From Marthasterias glacialis (lineage: Eukaryota > Echinodermata > Asteroidea > Forcipulatida > Asteriidae): 64,000 nt of DNA. The notes beneath the pieces are model-generated. The model did no database searches and was not told the DNA's origin. It saw only the letters and a program-made list of their open reading frames with translations. The position numbers and the translations under genes are program-made. This document shows positions 1-10,100 of this stretch, one piece after another (the stretch's first letter is position 1; each line of letters begins with the position of its first letter). The DNA lies in assembly GCA_911728455.2 (NCBI GenBank), contig OU452228.1, positions 9,224,629 to 9,288,628 of the forward strand. Reading direction: 5' to 3'.

Positions 1-102
1 TCGAAACCATAAATTGCCAGTATTTTCCCAAGCTGACAAACGAGAAAAGTGAACTCTTTGTTTCCCAAAAGATGACATTTTCTGTACCTCCGTCTTTGTT
101 GG

Positions 103-150
103 GTTGTTTGTTTGTTTGTTTGTTTGTTTGTTTGTTGTTTGTTTGTTTAT
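103..150. repeat. (GTTT)n microsatellite
   Basis: About ten near-perfect GTTT units in the intron upstream of the first visible exon. Confidence 0.9.
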
Positions 151-250
151 TTTTTGGGGTGGGCGTTTATTATTTGGTTTTACATTAATTTGAATAAGTT
201 TAAAGATGAAACAATAATTTCACTGCATTATTTTCAATTTATGCTACTAG

Positions 251-568
251 TGTTAGAAGCCACCGCGTGCTTCATCGGCCAAGAACTAGGTACAGAGACT
301 GGAGGCAAAGGAACCCAGTGGGTGTTGCCCTATCGCCACTCTTGTGACTGCACTAGTATAGCTCCGGGTGGTTTGAACGTAGTCTCTCCCTCCAGGAGTT
401 TCGCACCCAGAGAGTTTCCTCAGCCTCTGGCTGTGCATGGTGTACAGAGTGTCAGGAGAGCATTGGAGGTAGAATGCTCTGACGCCGTGACTCAGGCATC
501 AGACGTGACGACTGCGACGGAGGCAAACAAGCCACAGTCGACAAAAACGATTCCACCAAACAGCGACG
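251..568 (+). CDS. Internal exon of the FAMeT-domain gene
   Basis: Open frame preceded by a pyrimidine-rich acceptor (…ttatgctactag, AG at 249-250) and ended by a GTAAAA donor at 569. It encodes about 106 residues with three or four cysteines near the start and a Thr/Ser/Ala-rich second half that reads as a flexible linker. The exon ends in phase 1, which matches the entry phase of the next exon at 1,214, so the two join in frame. No domain is recognised. The open frame runs back to 112, but that upstream part lies over a GTTT microsatellite and is probably intronic. The gene's start lies outside the window. Confidence 0.5.
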
Positions 569-1213
569 GTAAAACTTTGTCTTTGATCGCGAAAGATAAC
601 GTGAAACAAATCTCTGAACGAGCCAGCTTATTTAAAATTAACATTTGAAGGGACTTTGTGTTTCCTAACACTAGTTTTAAAATCAAATGGATCAAAGCTA
701 AATTAAAAGGATGTTCATAGCATTTGTAGTATCGAAAGAGATTTTTTTTCTTTTTACAGATTTGCACATAGGCCTAACTGTGGTATAAAGATTGTCATGG
801 GGGAAAAGTTCTCTTGAAACATTTTTGCCTGAAACGCTATAGCTTTTTCAGAAACGAGTTTTGATCTAGCAAGACCAAAACTCGATGCTCCAAAACAGTG
901 AACCCATAATAAAACATATAAACAAAATAGGGTTTGTTTCACTTTTTTTCTCATGATTCCAATGACCCATTGAGCTTAAACTTTCATAGCTTTGTTATTT
1001 CATTTATATATTGGGTCACATAAAGTGTGGATACTGGTCTTTGACAATTACTAATCTTGTGGGCCTTTATTAATCTAGTTCAGATCTTTACTTGAAAAAC
1101 TGTTTCTGAAGTTCAACCACACTGACAAGCGACTGTCTTAAGACGAAATATAGAGCAATTACCAACCTTAAAGCTATGCTCAAATTATTTATTTGTTTTA
1201 ATGATACTTTTAG
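569..1213 (+). other. Intron of FAMeT gene with a dispersed repeat
   Basis: Bases 760-1,060 hold a copy of a dispersed repeat whose most conserved part is 'gggtcacataaagtgtgg' followed by 'atactggtctttgacaatta'. A second copy lies at 50,450-50,640. No exon is seen. Confidence 0.6.
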
Positions 1214-1396
1214 GTCTTTCGTGTGGAACGTCCACAACCTCAGTCACGACATTCACCTCCGTCTTCAACTACCCGTTTGCCGAATTCGAACCGTCCGTTG
1301 AGCAGTTCATCAAATTCGGCGTGCGGGCAGAGTACGGCGCTTTGCTATGCCTGGCTGCCACGAACAATGGGGATCAGGACAGCGTCTACGAAATTG
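1214..1396 (+). CDS. FAMeT-domain exon (first half of domain)
   Basis: The exon follows a tttgttttaatgatacttttag acceptor-like tract (AG at 1,212-1,213) and ends at a GTAGGT donor. It encodes the beta-rich start of a Methyltransf_FA (farnesoic acid O-methyltransferase) domain: an opening TTFTSVFNY, then FIKFGVRAEYGALLCLA in place of the family's 'F.V.A..DA.I.LS' strand, then a segment ending YEI. The family is found in arthropod FAMeT and, more widely, as an accessory domain of extracellular or lectin-like proteins. Enzymatic activity cannot be inferred from this domain alone. It enters in phase 1 and leaves in phase 1. Confidence 0.72.
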
Positions 1397-1801
1397 GTAG
1401 GTCAACATTACGTTCTGATTGGTAACTAATAAATAAACAGACATTGTTCACAGATGGTTACCATTGTCATTTAAAGGTGTTTGTCAATTCGCCATCATTT
1501 TAAGAACTAAACAAGTAAACAAATAATACGTCAGAAGAAATTAAAAGAATAAGCATGATTGGCATTCAACATTATTCAGTAAAAATACAGTTAAAAGAAT
1601 GATGCCAGACTAAAAGATTAAAAAAAAGTGACCATCCTGCTACACACACAACCAACCCCAAAACAAGGTCACACCGACACAAATTCACTGAGACCCATAA
1701 CGCCTACACAACCCCCCCCCCCCCCGATCCAATGGGGACCTGACAAAGCTGTTCACAGCATATAATCTTTAATGTATTTTATTTTTCGCAATCTACTACA
1801 G
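1397..1801 (+). other. Intron with a poly-C run
   Basis: GT-AG intron between the two FAMeT exons. It contains a CA-rich stretch and a homopolymer C run near 1,712-1,725. Nothing else is recognised. Confidence 0.7.
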
Positions 1802-2085
1802 TTCTAGAGGATGGCGATACGCAACTGAGCGGTATACGCCGATGTGTCAATTGCAAGTACGAAACGACCGTTCACAGCGGTGGGGATCTGCTGGACGGGG
1901 CAGTATTTCAATACTTGTGGCTTCGCTATCTGAATGGTTCCATTGATGTCGGCCTTAAGGGACGCAGCGCCTTTCTGAGCTGGCAGGATCCTGCTCCTAT
2001 CCGCAACATACGATATCTTGGTGTAGCATCACCTGCACCCGAGTCAACGATTGACTGGACATTCTGTAACCGAATGAAGGCTTGA
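1802..2085 (+). CDS. FAMeT-domain terminal exon with stop codon
   Basis: The acceptor is tctactacag; the first two bases complete a Val codon. The 94 codons carry the most diagnostic part of the domain: IRRCVNCKYE (family: 'S.IRR...'), FQYLWLRYLNGSIDVG (family: 'F.SFWI.W.NG.I.VG'), then LSWQDPAPIRNIRYLGVAS and a closing WTFC, where the family has the 'W.DP.PI....VG.ST' and 'W.F' elements. The protein stops six residues after the WTFC core, so the domain is C-terminal. A possible AATAAA lies about 205 bp downstream. Confidence 0.78.
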
Positions 2086-2720
2086 AACCAATCCAATGGG
2101 TGACTAATGGTCGCTTGGTGGCAGCAGACATACCAAGTAATAATCACAGACATAAAGAACCTAGGTTCTTTATGTATGTGGTAATAATCCATTGTTTGCA
2201 TAATTCCAAGCGTGCGCTACTGCCAATAACAATGGGGTTTATCCAAGGGTGCACGACGCTAAACCGAGAGAAAATCATACGCCGAACCTGAATAAAATGT
2301 AAACCCACAACTTTTTCTGTAAATCAAAGACTAAAAGGCCATGGGCTTGCATGAACTGTTGAAAATGGTCCAATATTTTGCCCCTGGGGTTGTTGCCTTT
2401 CAACCTGGAGCATTTTGGGTATGGCCTACACAATAGCCCTCTAAAAATTGCCCTATTTGACTAAAAAGTGTTGGGTTATTTTTCCAAGATCTATTTTGGA
2501 TTAGCCTAGCAAAAAGTTAAACGGCTAACCTACAAAAAGTTTGAGCAAAAAGTTTAGATGTCAGAAAACATATTTGATTCGTTTTCAAGAGGCTGAGACT
2601 TTTAAATATTTTTTTGAGTATTTAGCATTTAGCATTGTTTTTGTGCACCCCTCACAGACACAATCTGGTATAAGTCTGCTGCCACCTAGCGTCCGAAATA
2701 GACTCTCACAATAATGTCCG
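2086..2720. repeat. 3' flank with MITE ends ('gcagcagac..acc' family)
   Basis: The region holds two inward-facing ends of the 'ggtggcagcagac' family (near 2,115 and, inverted, near 2,665-2,690). It also has a short perfect hairpin (taaagaacctaggttcttta, about 2,153-2,173). Other family members are at 15,078, 44,975 and 57,580. I cannot tell whether the two ends belong to one 580-bp element or to two fragments. Confidence 0.5.
2291..2296 (+). promoter_or_regulatory. Candidate poly(A) signal of the FAMeT gene
   Basis: A canonical AATAAA hexamer 206 bp after the stop codon at 2,085. It sits within or beside repeat sequence, so it is plausible but unproven. Confidence 0.4.
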
Positions 2721-3078
2721 CTCAGCGCTCCAAAAATATGAACACATGATTTATAATGATCGAAACAAATATTTTGCAAACTTTTTGACATAAAAGATAC
2801 AATTTTATCAATTTGATACCACGGCCAAATGCCCCGAGTACTACCAAAGTAGGTCTACTACAATATGATAACAAAAAAGTGTCTCCCAATAGGCCTAATC
2901 GGTTATTATTTTTGCTTGCACGAATCAAAATAAGGACGACGACACGCACAAATATCCCGACAAAGCGTTATTCTGTTTTCTGATAAAATTTTCCCGGGTC
3001 AAACGTCTTTCTAAATGTTATTGTCTCATCCCTTACGGCCTTATCATGAAACTGTATATATGTCATAGACAAAATACC

Positions 3079-3347
3079 TTTAAAGCCCCAGCTCAACATA
3101 AGTGTTCACAAATTTACACACACCTTACATGGTATAAATATAATGATGGTAGAAAGCTTTCCTTCAAATATTCCTGCCTAAAGTGTTATGCTTTTTAATA
3201 ATATATGAAATAAGATCCAAAATTAATTTTCGACTCGTGCGAGGAGCTGAAATTTTCACAGGTTGGTTTTATCACATATACCTTGATTTGTTGCAAAGCG
3301 TTGAAACATTTACATACACTTTACCACTTTTGAGCTGGGGCTTTAAA
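3079..3347. mobile_element. MITE with 17-bp perfect terminal inverted repeats
   Basis: The termini are TTTAAAGCCCCAGCTCA and its exact reverse complement, 269 bp apart. There is no coding capacity. The interior shares 'gaaattttcacaggttggtt' with the element at 27,802-28,150, so the two are relatives with different ends. TTAA within the ends may be the target site. Confidence 0.8.
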
Positions 3348-3609
3348 CAAAAAGAAATCTAATAAAAGAAAAACATAAACAAGTAAAAAATGAATACATT
3401 CAATTGCCCACCAAGTGTACAGATATGTACATGTTGGTAAACGATCCTGACACAGTAGCAAACACAATACTAAGGTCAAGTGAAAGCAAACAACAATAAC
3501 AGAAGTCACGCCATTTCAACTTTCTCATCGGGAAACTAATGACAAACCAAATGATGAACTAGAACTTTGGAAAAATTATGCAGCTTGGTTTATTAGCAAA
3601 TAAAATATC

Positions 3610-3840
3610 TGAGGTACTGACCCTTTGCACGGACGTCATACGCAGCTTCACATTTGTCGGCCATTTTGAGTGTCAAATTGCGTGTAAAGATATGATGCGC
3701 GTCTAACTGCGTGCGCATTGCCTACAAATGCGCACTGCACAGTAGTAAACAAACGGACAATCTGACTCCCAAAATGGCGCACGCGAGATTAATCGTGTGA
3801 TGACGTCAGGTGAATTGACTCAACACCTATAGAACTTGCC
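3610..3840. repeat. CpG-rich dispersed repeat containing a TGACGTCA palindrome
   Basis: The 'gatgacgtcaggtgaattg' edge recurs inverted at about 23,210, and 'cccaaaatggcgcacg' resembles 'ttccaaaatggtgaacg' at 23,335. It looks promoter-like (CRE-type palindrome, CpGs), but recurrence marks it as a repeat. No gene starts next to it. Confidence 0.55.
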
Positions 3841-4379
3841 TGAATGTTCATAGTGTTTTGTACCATGTTAAAGTACGCAGGGTAAAATAATTCACAATCT
3901 GTATTAGTTTTCAATTTCAAATAATATAGACATAAAAGAAAAAAAGTAATGTTCAAAGCGGTACAACAGTAATTGAAATCAGCAATTTATACTAATTAAA
4001 GATTGAAAGAAAACTTAATGGTATCTATTATTGCATCAAATCTTTGGTAAGGATAAGTTTAAAAAAATGACTGGAGGTGAGGAAACTCCGGGACTTTCAA
4101 GCCAGCCACCCCCAGTATTTATTATGACAAGTATTCAGTAGCAGCTAACTTGTGTGGGTAAAATATGTCAACAATCACACAGTTTACCAAGTATTTGGTG
4201 CAATTGGGAAAATTTGATTTTGGTGAAAGCAATACATTGTTGTTTTTTTAAATAACTGCGACAATTGAAAGTTTGCAAAGAGATGCCGAAACGTAATTTC
4301 TTTACCGTGACTGTAGCTGTCTGCGTGTAGAACAACCCCTGTTAAAACACGAGACAGCTTGGCTTGTACCGAAGCTCCT

Positions 4380-5250
4380 TATATCTATGAAAAGAATTCA
4401 GCCTTTTCATATCTACACTGAAGGAGACAATAAATGCCAAATAAACAATCAAGTTCAGTCTTAGATTGGATAACCTGAAACTGAAAGATTTCTACTAGAA
4501 CAATTTCCCATTGCACATAAAACCAAGGATGGAGAGTCAATCTCGTTACTGACAAAAAGGTCTGAAACAACAACAATTTAGGCGGTACATGTATGTTGAA
4601 ATAAAGGCATTTCCACCTTTAGGTAATTCTGGAGTTATGGATTCAAAGAAGCTTCTATGAACAGTACCCTCAGTGCTAGAGAAGTAAATCAAATAGCAGG
4701 ATTTCTTCATATCTGATGGAACTAATGGCGACTTTTGTTTCAGACAAAAGTCTGAAATTTCTCATCCCTTTAGAACATAGAAGATTCGAAATTACAGTTT
4801 CTAGTTAAAAACAGAGATGAGACTCATTGCTAACAAAAAGATATGAAACTAGGATTCAAACTTGAGGAAGTTTACTGAAATGATGGCATTTCACCTTTCA
4901 GTAATGTTTAAGTGTCATTATGTTTAATTTACTATTTCATCTGTGGTTTATTTACTAGAATGCCTGAATTTACTTTCTCTGTTATAAGTTTGTGTACTGC
5001 ATGTATACAAAGGTGATTTTACTCCGTGGGAGGACCAAGAGAATTTGATTGATTGATTGGTAACCCCTGGAGTTACAGATTTAAAGGAGCTTCTGGGAAC
5101 AGCATCCTCAGTGGTATCGAATAAGATAAAAAAAAAGCACCTCTTCCTCATACATGAAGAAGACTACAGCAGTTTTTTTTTCACCAAACAGACATCAAAG
5201 TCTGAATTAAAATAAAAGTCTGACATTTCTCATCCTAGTAAAAGTGCATC
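4380..5250. repeat. Two diverged tandem units of about 430 bp
   Basis: Bases 4,620-4,800 and 5,060-5,240 share 'ggagttatggattcaaag'-like, 'agcttctgggaacag'-like and 'aaagtctgacatttctcat' blocks in the same order. This indicates an old tandem duplication in the intergenic spacer. The following 5,260-5,790 is AT-rich and featureless to my eye. Confidence 0.5.
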
Positions 5251-6077
5251 TTTAAGGTTTTGCGATATAAGACTTACAGGGAACACGATATGAAAGCATA
5301 TATTATTTCAATATTTTTTTTTTAATTATTAGATAGTTGCATATAAGATTGATGTTCTTTTAAATACTTGTGTATTTACACATTTACAAGTGTGCTCTTT
5401 TTAGCTAAAATGTTCTGTGAAACTTTAAGAAGTTTAAAAAATTCATTCCATTATTGCCTGTTTGGGAAAAAAAAGTGTAAAAAAACTTATATACAAATGT
5501 TTTATGTGATGGAAAATATAATACACCAGTTTAATTACAATTGCATTAAAAAATATAAGTGTATTTACATGTAATCAAAATAAGCATTAGAATTAATTGT
5601 ATCAAAGTGCGTGCATTTCATGTTTACTATAAATTAAGTCATTTTCTTAATTTAATCAGATTTAGACATATAAAAATATTTCAAAATAGAATAAAGACAA
5701 TTTATTTCAAAAAAAAAAGGTCCAAGTTGAACTTGATTCATTTAGAAAGCTTGTATCTAGCTTCAACTGTTATTCATTAATACCCAAGACAGGTTATGCA
5801 TTCCTATTGGTTGAAAGGTGGTCACATGACCATATTTACCCGGTTTTAAACGGCTGACAAAGACACACGGGCTGGAGCTGTTTAAGACCGGTTATTTTAG
5901 TCTGGTCTCTTGCGAAACAGACCCATAGTGCAAAAGCTGGGCTCCTGAACGTAACGTACAGCAACAATCATTGCCAAGCGAGCAACGTTTGTTGTGTCGT
6001 TCTCTGATTTTTCGGCATTTTTTTTTCTCAACAATAAAAGGGCAATTTATGAATGGAAATAAAAGAGTGGTGACTCG

Positions 6078-6212
6078 GTATTAACTGGCCGTTTAAAAAC
6101 CTTACAGTGTCGTGGCCATGCAATAAAGGCTCTCGCTTACTGCTTGGGTTGTTATATCACACTGGCCGCGACACTGATGGTTTTAAATGGCCGATTAAGA
6201 CCTCGTCGCTAT
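6078..6212. mobile_element. Foldback element or hairpin
   Basis: 'attaactggccgtttaaaaa…cagtgtcgtggcc' pairs with 'ggccgcgacactgatggttttaaatggccgattaa'. The arms are about 40 bp and imperfect, around a 55-bp loop. Confidence 0.65.
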
Positions 6213-6439
6213 TCTTTTATTCCCCCATTACAGTTCTACCTTTTTATTTAAGGGCATTTAGACCTGTCAAGCAGGTATGACCCATCTCATATTATATGTC
6301 CTCCTCCTTGGGAAAATCTGTAAACATCACTTTTTTTTTTAGGTTCATGAAAGACACCAGATGCAACCACTTGGAACTTGACCTTTAACCTTAGTGTAAT
6401 ACAAATAACAGAATAAGGTTTATATGGGCTTGTATTATT

Positions 6440-6640
6440 TTTTGTTTTACCCTTACACTGATGTGTGATAAACACTGTATAGGCCTACTCAGTGCTTTAC
6501 ACAGGCTGCTGGAGTGGGATTCTAACCCATCAACCCCCAGTATTCTAGAACCTCCAGACCAACGAGCAGGCCCAGTGATAAGAGGCCAGTTTGTATCCTG
6601 TAATTGGCAGTGGGTTGCCACAAACAATTTAAGAGATGTA
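6440..6640 (-). repeat. tRNA-derived SINE, family C
   Basis: It contains the family's head ('tctagaa..gcag' with a B-box-like 'gggattctaaccc', minus strand) and the common tail 'acactgatgtgtgataaacactgtat'. Other copies are at 9,645, 31,920, 34,840, 49,545, 50,820, 53,230 and 54,640. Confidence 0.65.
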
Positions 6641-6948
6641 GTAATTACATCATGAGTAGAGAAGATTATTTGGGTTTTTCGATCCCCTTACACAGAAGCG
6701 TGATAAGTGCTGTATACTCTGTGTTTTCTGAGTCGTGTGGGAAAAAAACTGCCCCAGTGTTCATAGGGCCTACAGCCCTCAGTCCTTCTGAATCCTTCAT
6801 TTCGGCAAAGGGGATACTGAAGGATTTTTGGAGGGATAATGTAAACATGGGAATGCATACAGCATAAAATCACCTGATGGAATCATTGAATTGGACCTAC
6901 CAAAGCTTGTCAGGATGCAGTCAGGGGAACCCCACGAGACATTACTTG

Positions 6949-7112
6949 TTATTTCTTCGTGGCGTTTGTTGCACCTCCAGCTGCCACTTCCTCCTCTTTC
7001 TTCTTCTGTTCTAGTTTCTTGGCCGCCGCTTCTTTCTCTTGCCTCTCTTGGAAGGCAGCAAACACAACTTGCAAAGACTTGGCGTACTCTGCTTTCTCTA
7101 CACTGTCACTCC
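6949..7112 (-). CDS. IQ-protein gene, terminal exon 30
   Basis: The acceptor is gtttttcacag. It encodes 54 residues ending in a Glu/Lys/Ala-rich helix (QERQEKEAAAKKLEQKKKEE) and TNATKK, then TAA at 6,951-6,949. The gene is convergent with the FAMeT gene. A minus-strand AATAAA lies only about 700 bp away (near 6,241), so the poly(A) site is not fixed. Confidence 0.88.
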
Positions 7113-10100
7113 CTGTGAAAAACAAACCAGCAAATAAACAGAGATCAAACTACACATCTGTGTCAAGTTTGAAACGTTTGTCATATCCATAATAAACAAC
7201 TGTTGACATATTCAGCTTGAATCAAGTCAATTTTCAATGGACTTTTTACTCAAGTATTGCAATTATAATTACACACAGATTTATAAGTCAATAAAAACAT
7301 CTACAAATGAAATAAAAATGACAGAAATACAAAATGACTAGTTAATCTTCAAATTCAGATTCCAATAAAAACGACCAAGTCGTGTGGAAATAATAAAATA
7401 TGTGGAAATGACCCCCCCCCCAAAAAAAAGGAGAAAATGTGAAGTGGCAAGCTATATGTTAACCACTGCTTAGATTATTCATATAGCTTCAAATTCAAGT
7501 TGACAAATATATGACAATTTTCAAAGGAAATTTCAAAATAGTAATGTACAAATGAAAATAAAAATGGCAGACATATGAAATGGCAAGCTAACTGGTTGCA
7601 ATGGTTAGTGACAAAGCTGCATGTAAGATACTGCTCAGATTATTTGTATGGCTTCAAATTCAAGTTGCCATACAAAATAACAACGTTGAAAGGAAATTTC
7701 AAAATAGTACTAGTGAAAAGACAAAAATGGTGGAAAAAGTTGAATGACAAGCATAGAGTTATAGATAAGAACTAGAGGGCGTACAAAACCATGCGACATG
7801 GCACCGACAATAAGCATTTTTGACCATTGAGAAAATAGCACTGAACAATCATATTACACTGGTCACTCATCAGTTTAAATGGCAACCATTTTCTAAGTGG
7901 ACATTCAAATTCAATTGACCCATAGGGATTTTCGCCCATGGTGGGTCAGCGGAGTTCCTGGAATGGCAGAGCGAGTGCTCCCTCTAGTTCTTATTTATAT
8001 AACTCTTATGTATGATGACAAGCTGGTCTTGATGGTTAGTCACAGATGAATTTAGGACAAACCATGAGGTTTCTTACCCATAAGTTTCCTGGCTTCTTTT
8101 CCATCTACAAGTGGGTTAAGCCAGGTAGATTTCCTGGTGTCTTCAAGTCGTAGATTACTCCCTTCAGGCACATAGATCATGAAGGTTATCTCGATCACTT
8201 CTTTCTCTGTCAGTTTACTGTCTAACTTCTTGCCATCCTCTGTCCAAACAAAACATTTTAAGATGAGAGAGTAGTAAAAGGAAACGGTCAGAATAATAAT
8301 AATAACTAGATTTCATTTTTATGTGACATCACAAAAACATGCTGCTTAATTGTGTTTCTGATCTACGAATTGTGTTTCGTTCATCAAGACCTCATGATTC
8401 ATAACTCATGAAGCAAGAGATTCAAGATTCATAACTGATAGCTGATGTCACCAGGTGGCGCTGTTACCCATAATAACATCTAATAATGGGTTCTTATATA
8501 ACGTACATTAATCCTAAAAGCTAGATGCTTCACAACATTAGCCATACTTTAACCAATCCATAAACTTTCCCAGCTCCCTTGGGAGCATACACCCTCAAGC
8601 TGACAGTGTTAGCACTGAGGGGTTACCACAACTAAGAAACTCTTTCAAATCCTAATTCTAAAGTACAAATTACCCTAAGTACATATATAATTCCCTGTGA
8701 ACTGAACTGATCTTATCTTCTACAAAGTTAATAATATTAATAAATCTGAAATCATCAGTTAATTTCTTTAAAATAGGTAAAAAGCAATAATCAGGATACT
8801 TAATTATAAACATTGGAGTAATTAGCATTTGAATTTACAGGATGGTCACATAAATTGTAAAGAGGCACAACAAAAAGAAAATATATAAAACACATACAAA
8901 TTGAAATGAAGCAATGATAAAGTAATAGGATTGTAGTTTGTAATGCAACAAGATAGCGACAACATTGCTGAACAACAATGTCAATAATTCCCTTTTAAAA
9001 ATGTCACAGCCAAGAACAGCCTTGTGCAATATCTAGTAATTCCATTACACAAAGACAAAGCACAAGCCTTATCATTTATAATCAGGTAAATAATCAGTTA
9101 ACTTTGACATAATAAACCATACCAAACACAATTTCCAAACAATATAATGGGAAAACAGGCTTCTTTGGGTGAAAGAAAATAGAACCAGCAAAGAATTTAC
9201 AAATACATTTTCAATCAATATTACTATTGTGCATCAAAATACAAACACACAATAGCAATACAAATGTACAATCATAACAGTATTGGAAACAAAGTTTGGA
9301 ATATCAAGTTGCCTGTACATAAAAGAAATAGTGTACAATATTTAACAAACATGTATGTGGATGAAATAAATGGGGGTTGGAAAGAAGGATGATTTTAGCG
9401 GAGGTATAGGTATGGGATAAGGAATGGTTGAGGATATAGTGGGGGTAAGAACAAGACAATTGGTTCAGAACCTGTACAAATGAAGAACTCAATTCATTTT
9501 GTATTCACTGAATATTTACAGTAAATAACCCTGTTAACAACAGATCAAGAATAGATAAAAACAGTTCTCATTGTTAAATCATTGTGAAATGAAAGCCTAG
9601 TAATGCAAAAACTCAAGAAGAAAGAGAAACTAAAATTATACTATTTTGGTTTAACCCCAACACCGACGTGCGTTAAGCACTGTATACACACATCGAGTGC
9701 GAGGATGTAACCCAAATAATATTCCTTATCCAAGATGCAATTATTTCATCAAAAGACATCATGTTATGACTTACTCTTTGTAGCGCCTGAGATGGCATTG
9801 AATATCTCTCGCTTGGACGGGAAGTGATCACACTCCTTGAAGAATCCGTCCAGATCTTTGATGGTAATGGAGTCGCCAGGATGGGCTCTCTTGGCGTAGA
9901 CGTACTCATAATCTGAAACAAACAGTCGGAAATGATGATCCATAATATTAGTCGAGGTGTTCTTAACACTCAATCCTCCCGAAGGTCCTAACCCTCGGTC
10001 CTCCCGACAATTGTAGACCATGGGGAGGATCGAGGGTAGCGATTATCCCATCTAGCATAATATCTGTCATTCGGTAGAACTGATAAGAAAACAACATTTT

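Noticed and set aside
112-250. N-terminal part of the 178-residue frame (MFVCLFVCCLF…)
   Set aside because: The signal-peptide-like look comes from translating the GTTT microsatellite. The better reading is intron up to the acceptor at 250.
3610-3840. CpG-rich promoter with a CRE-like palindrome
   Set aside because: The block recurs at 23.2 kb within a foldback, and both nearby genes end, not start, here.
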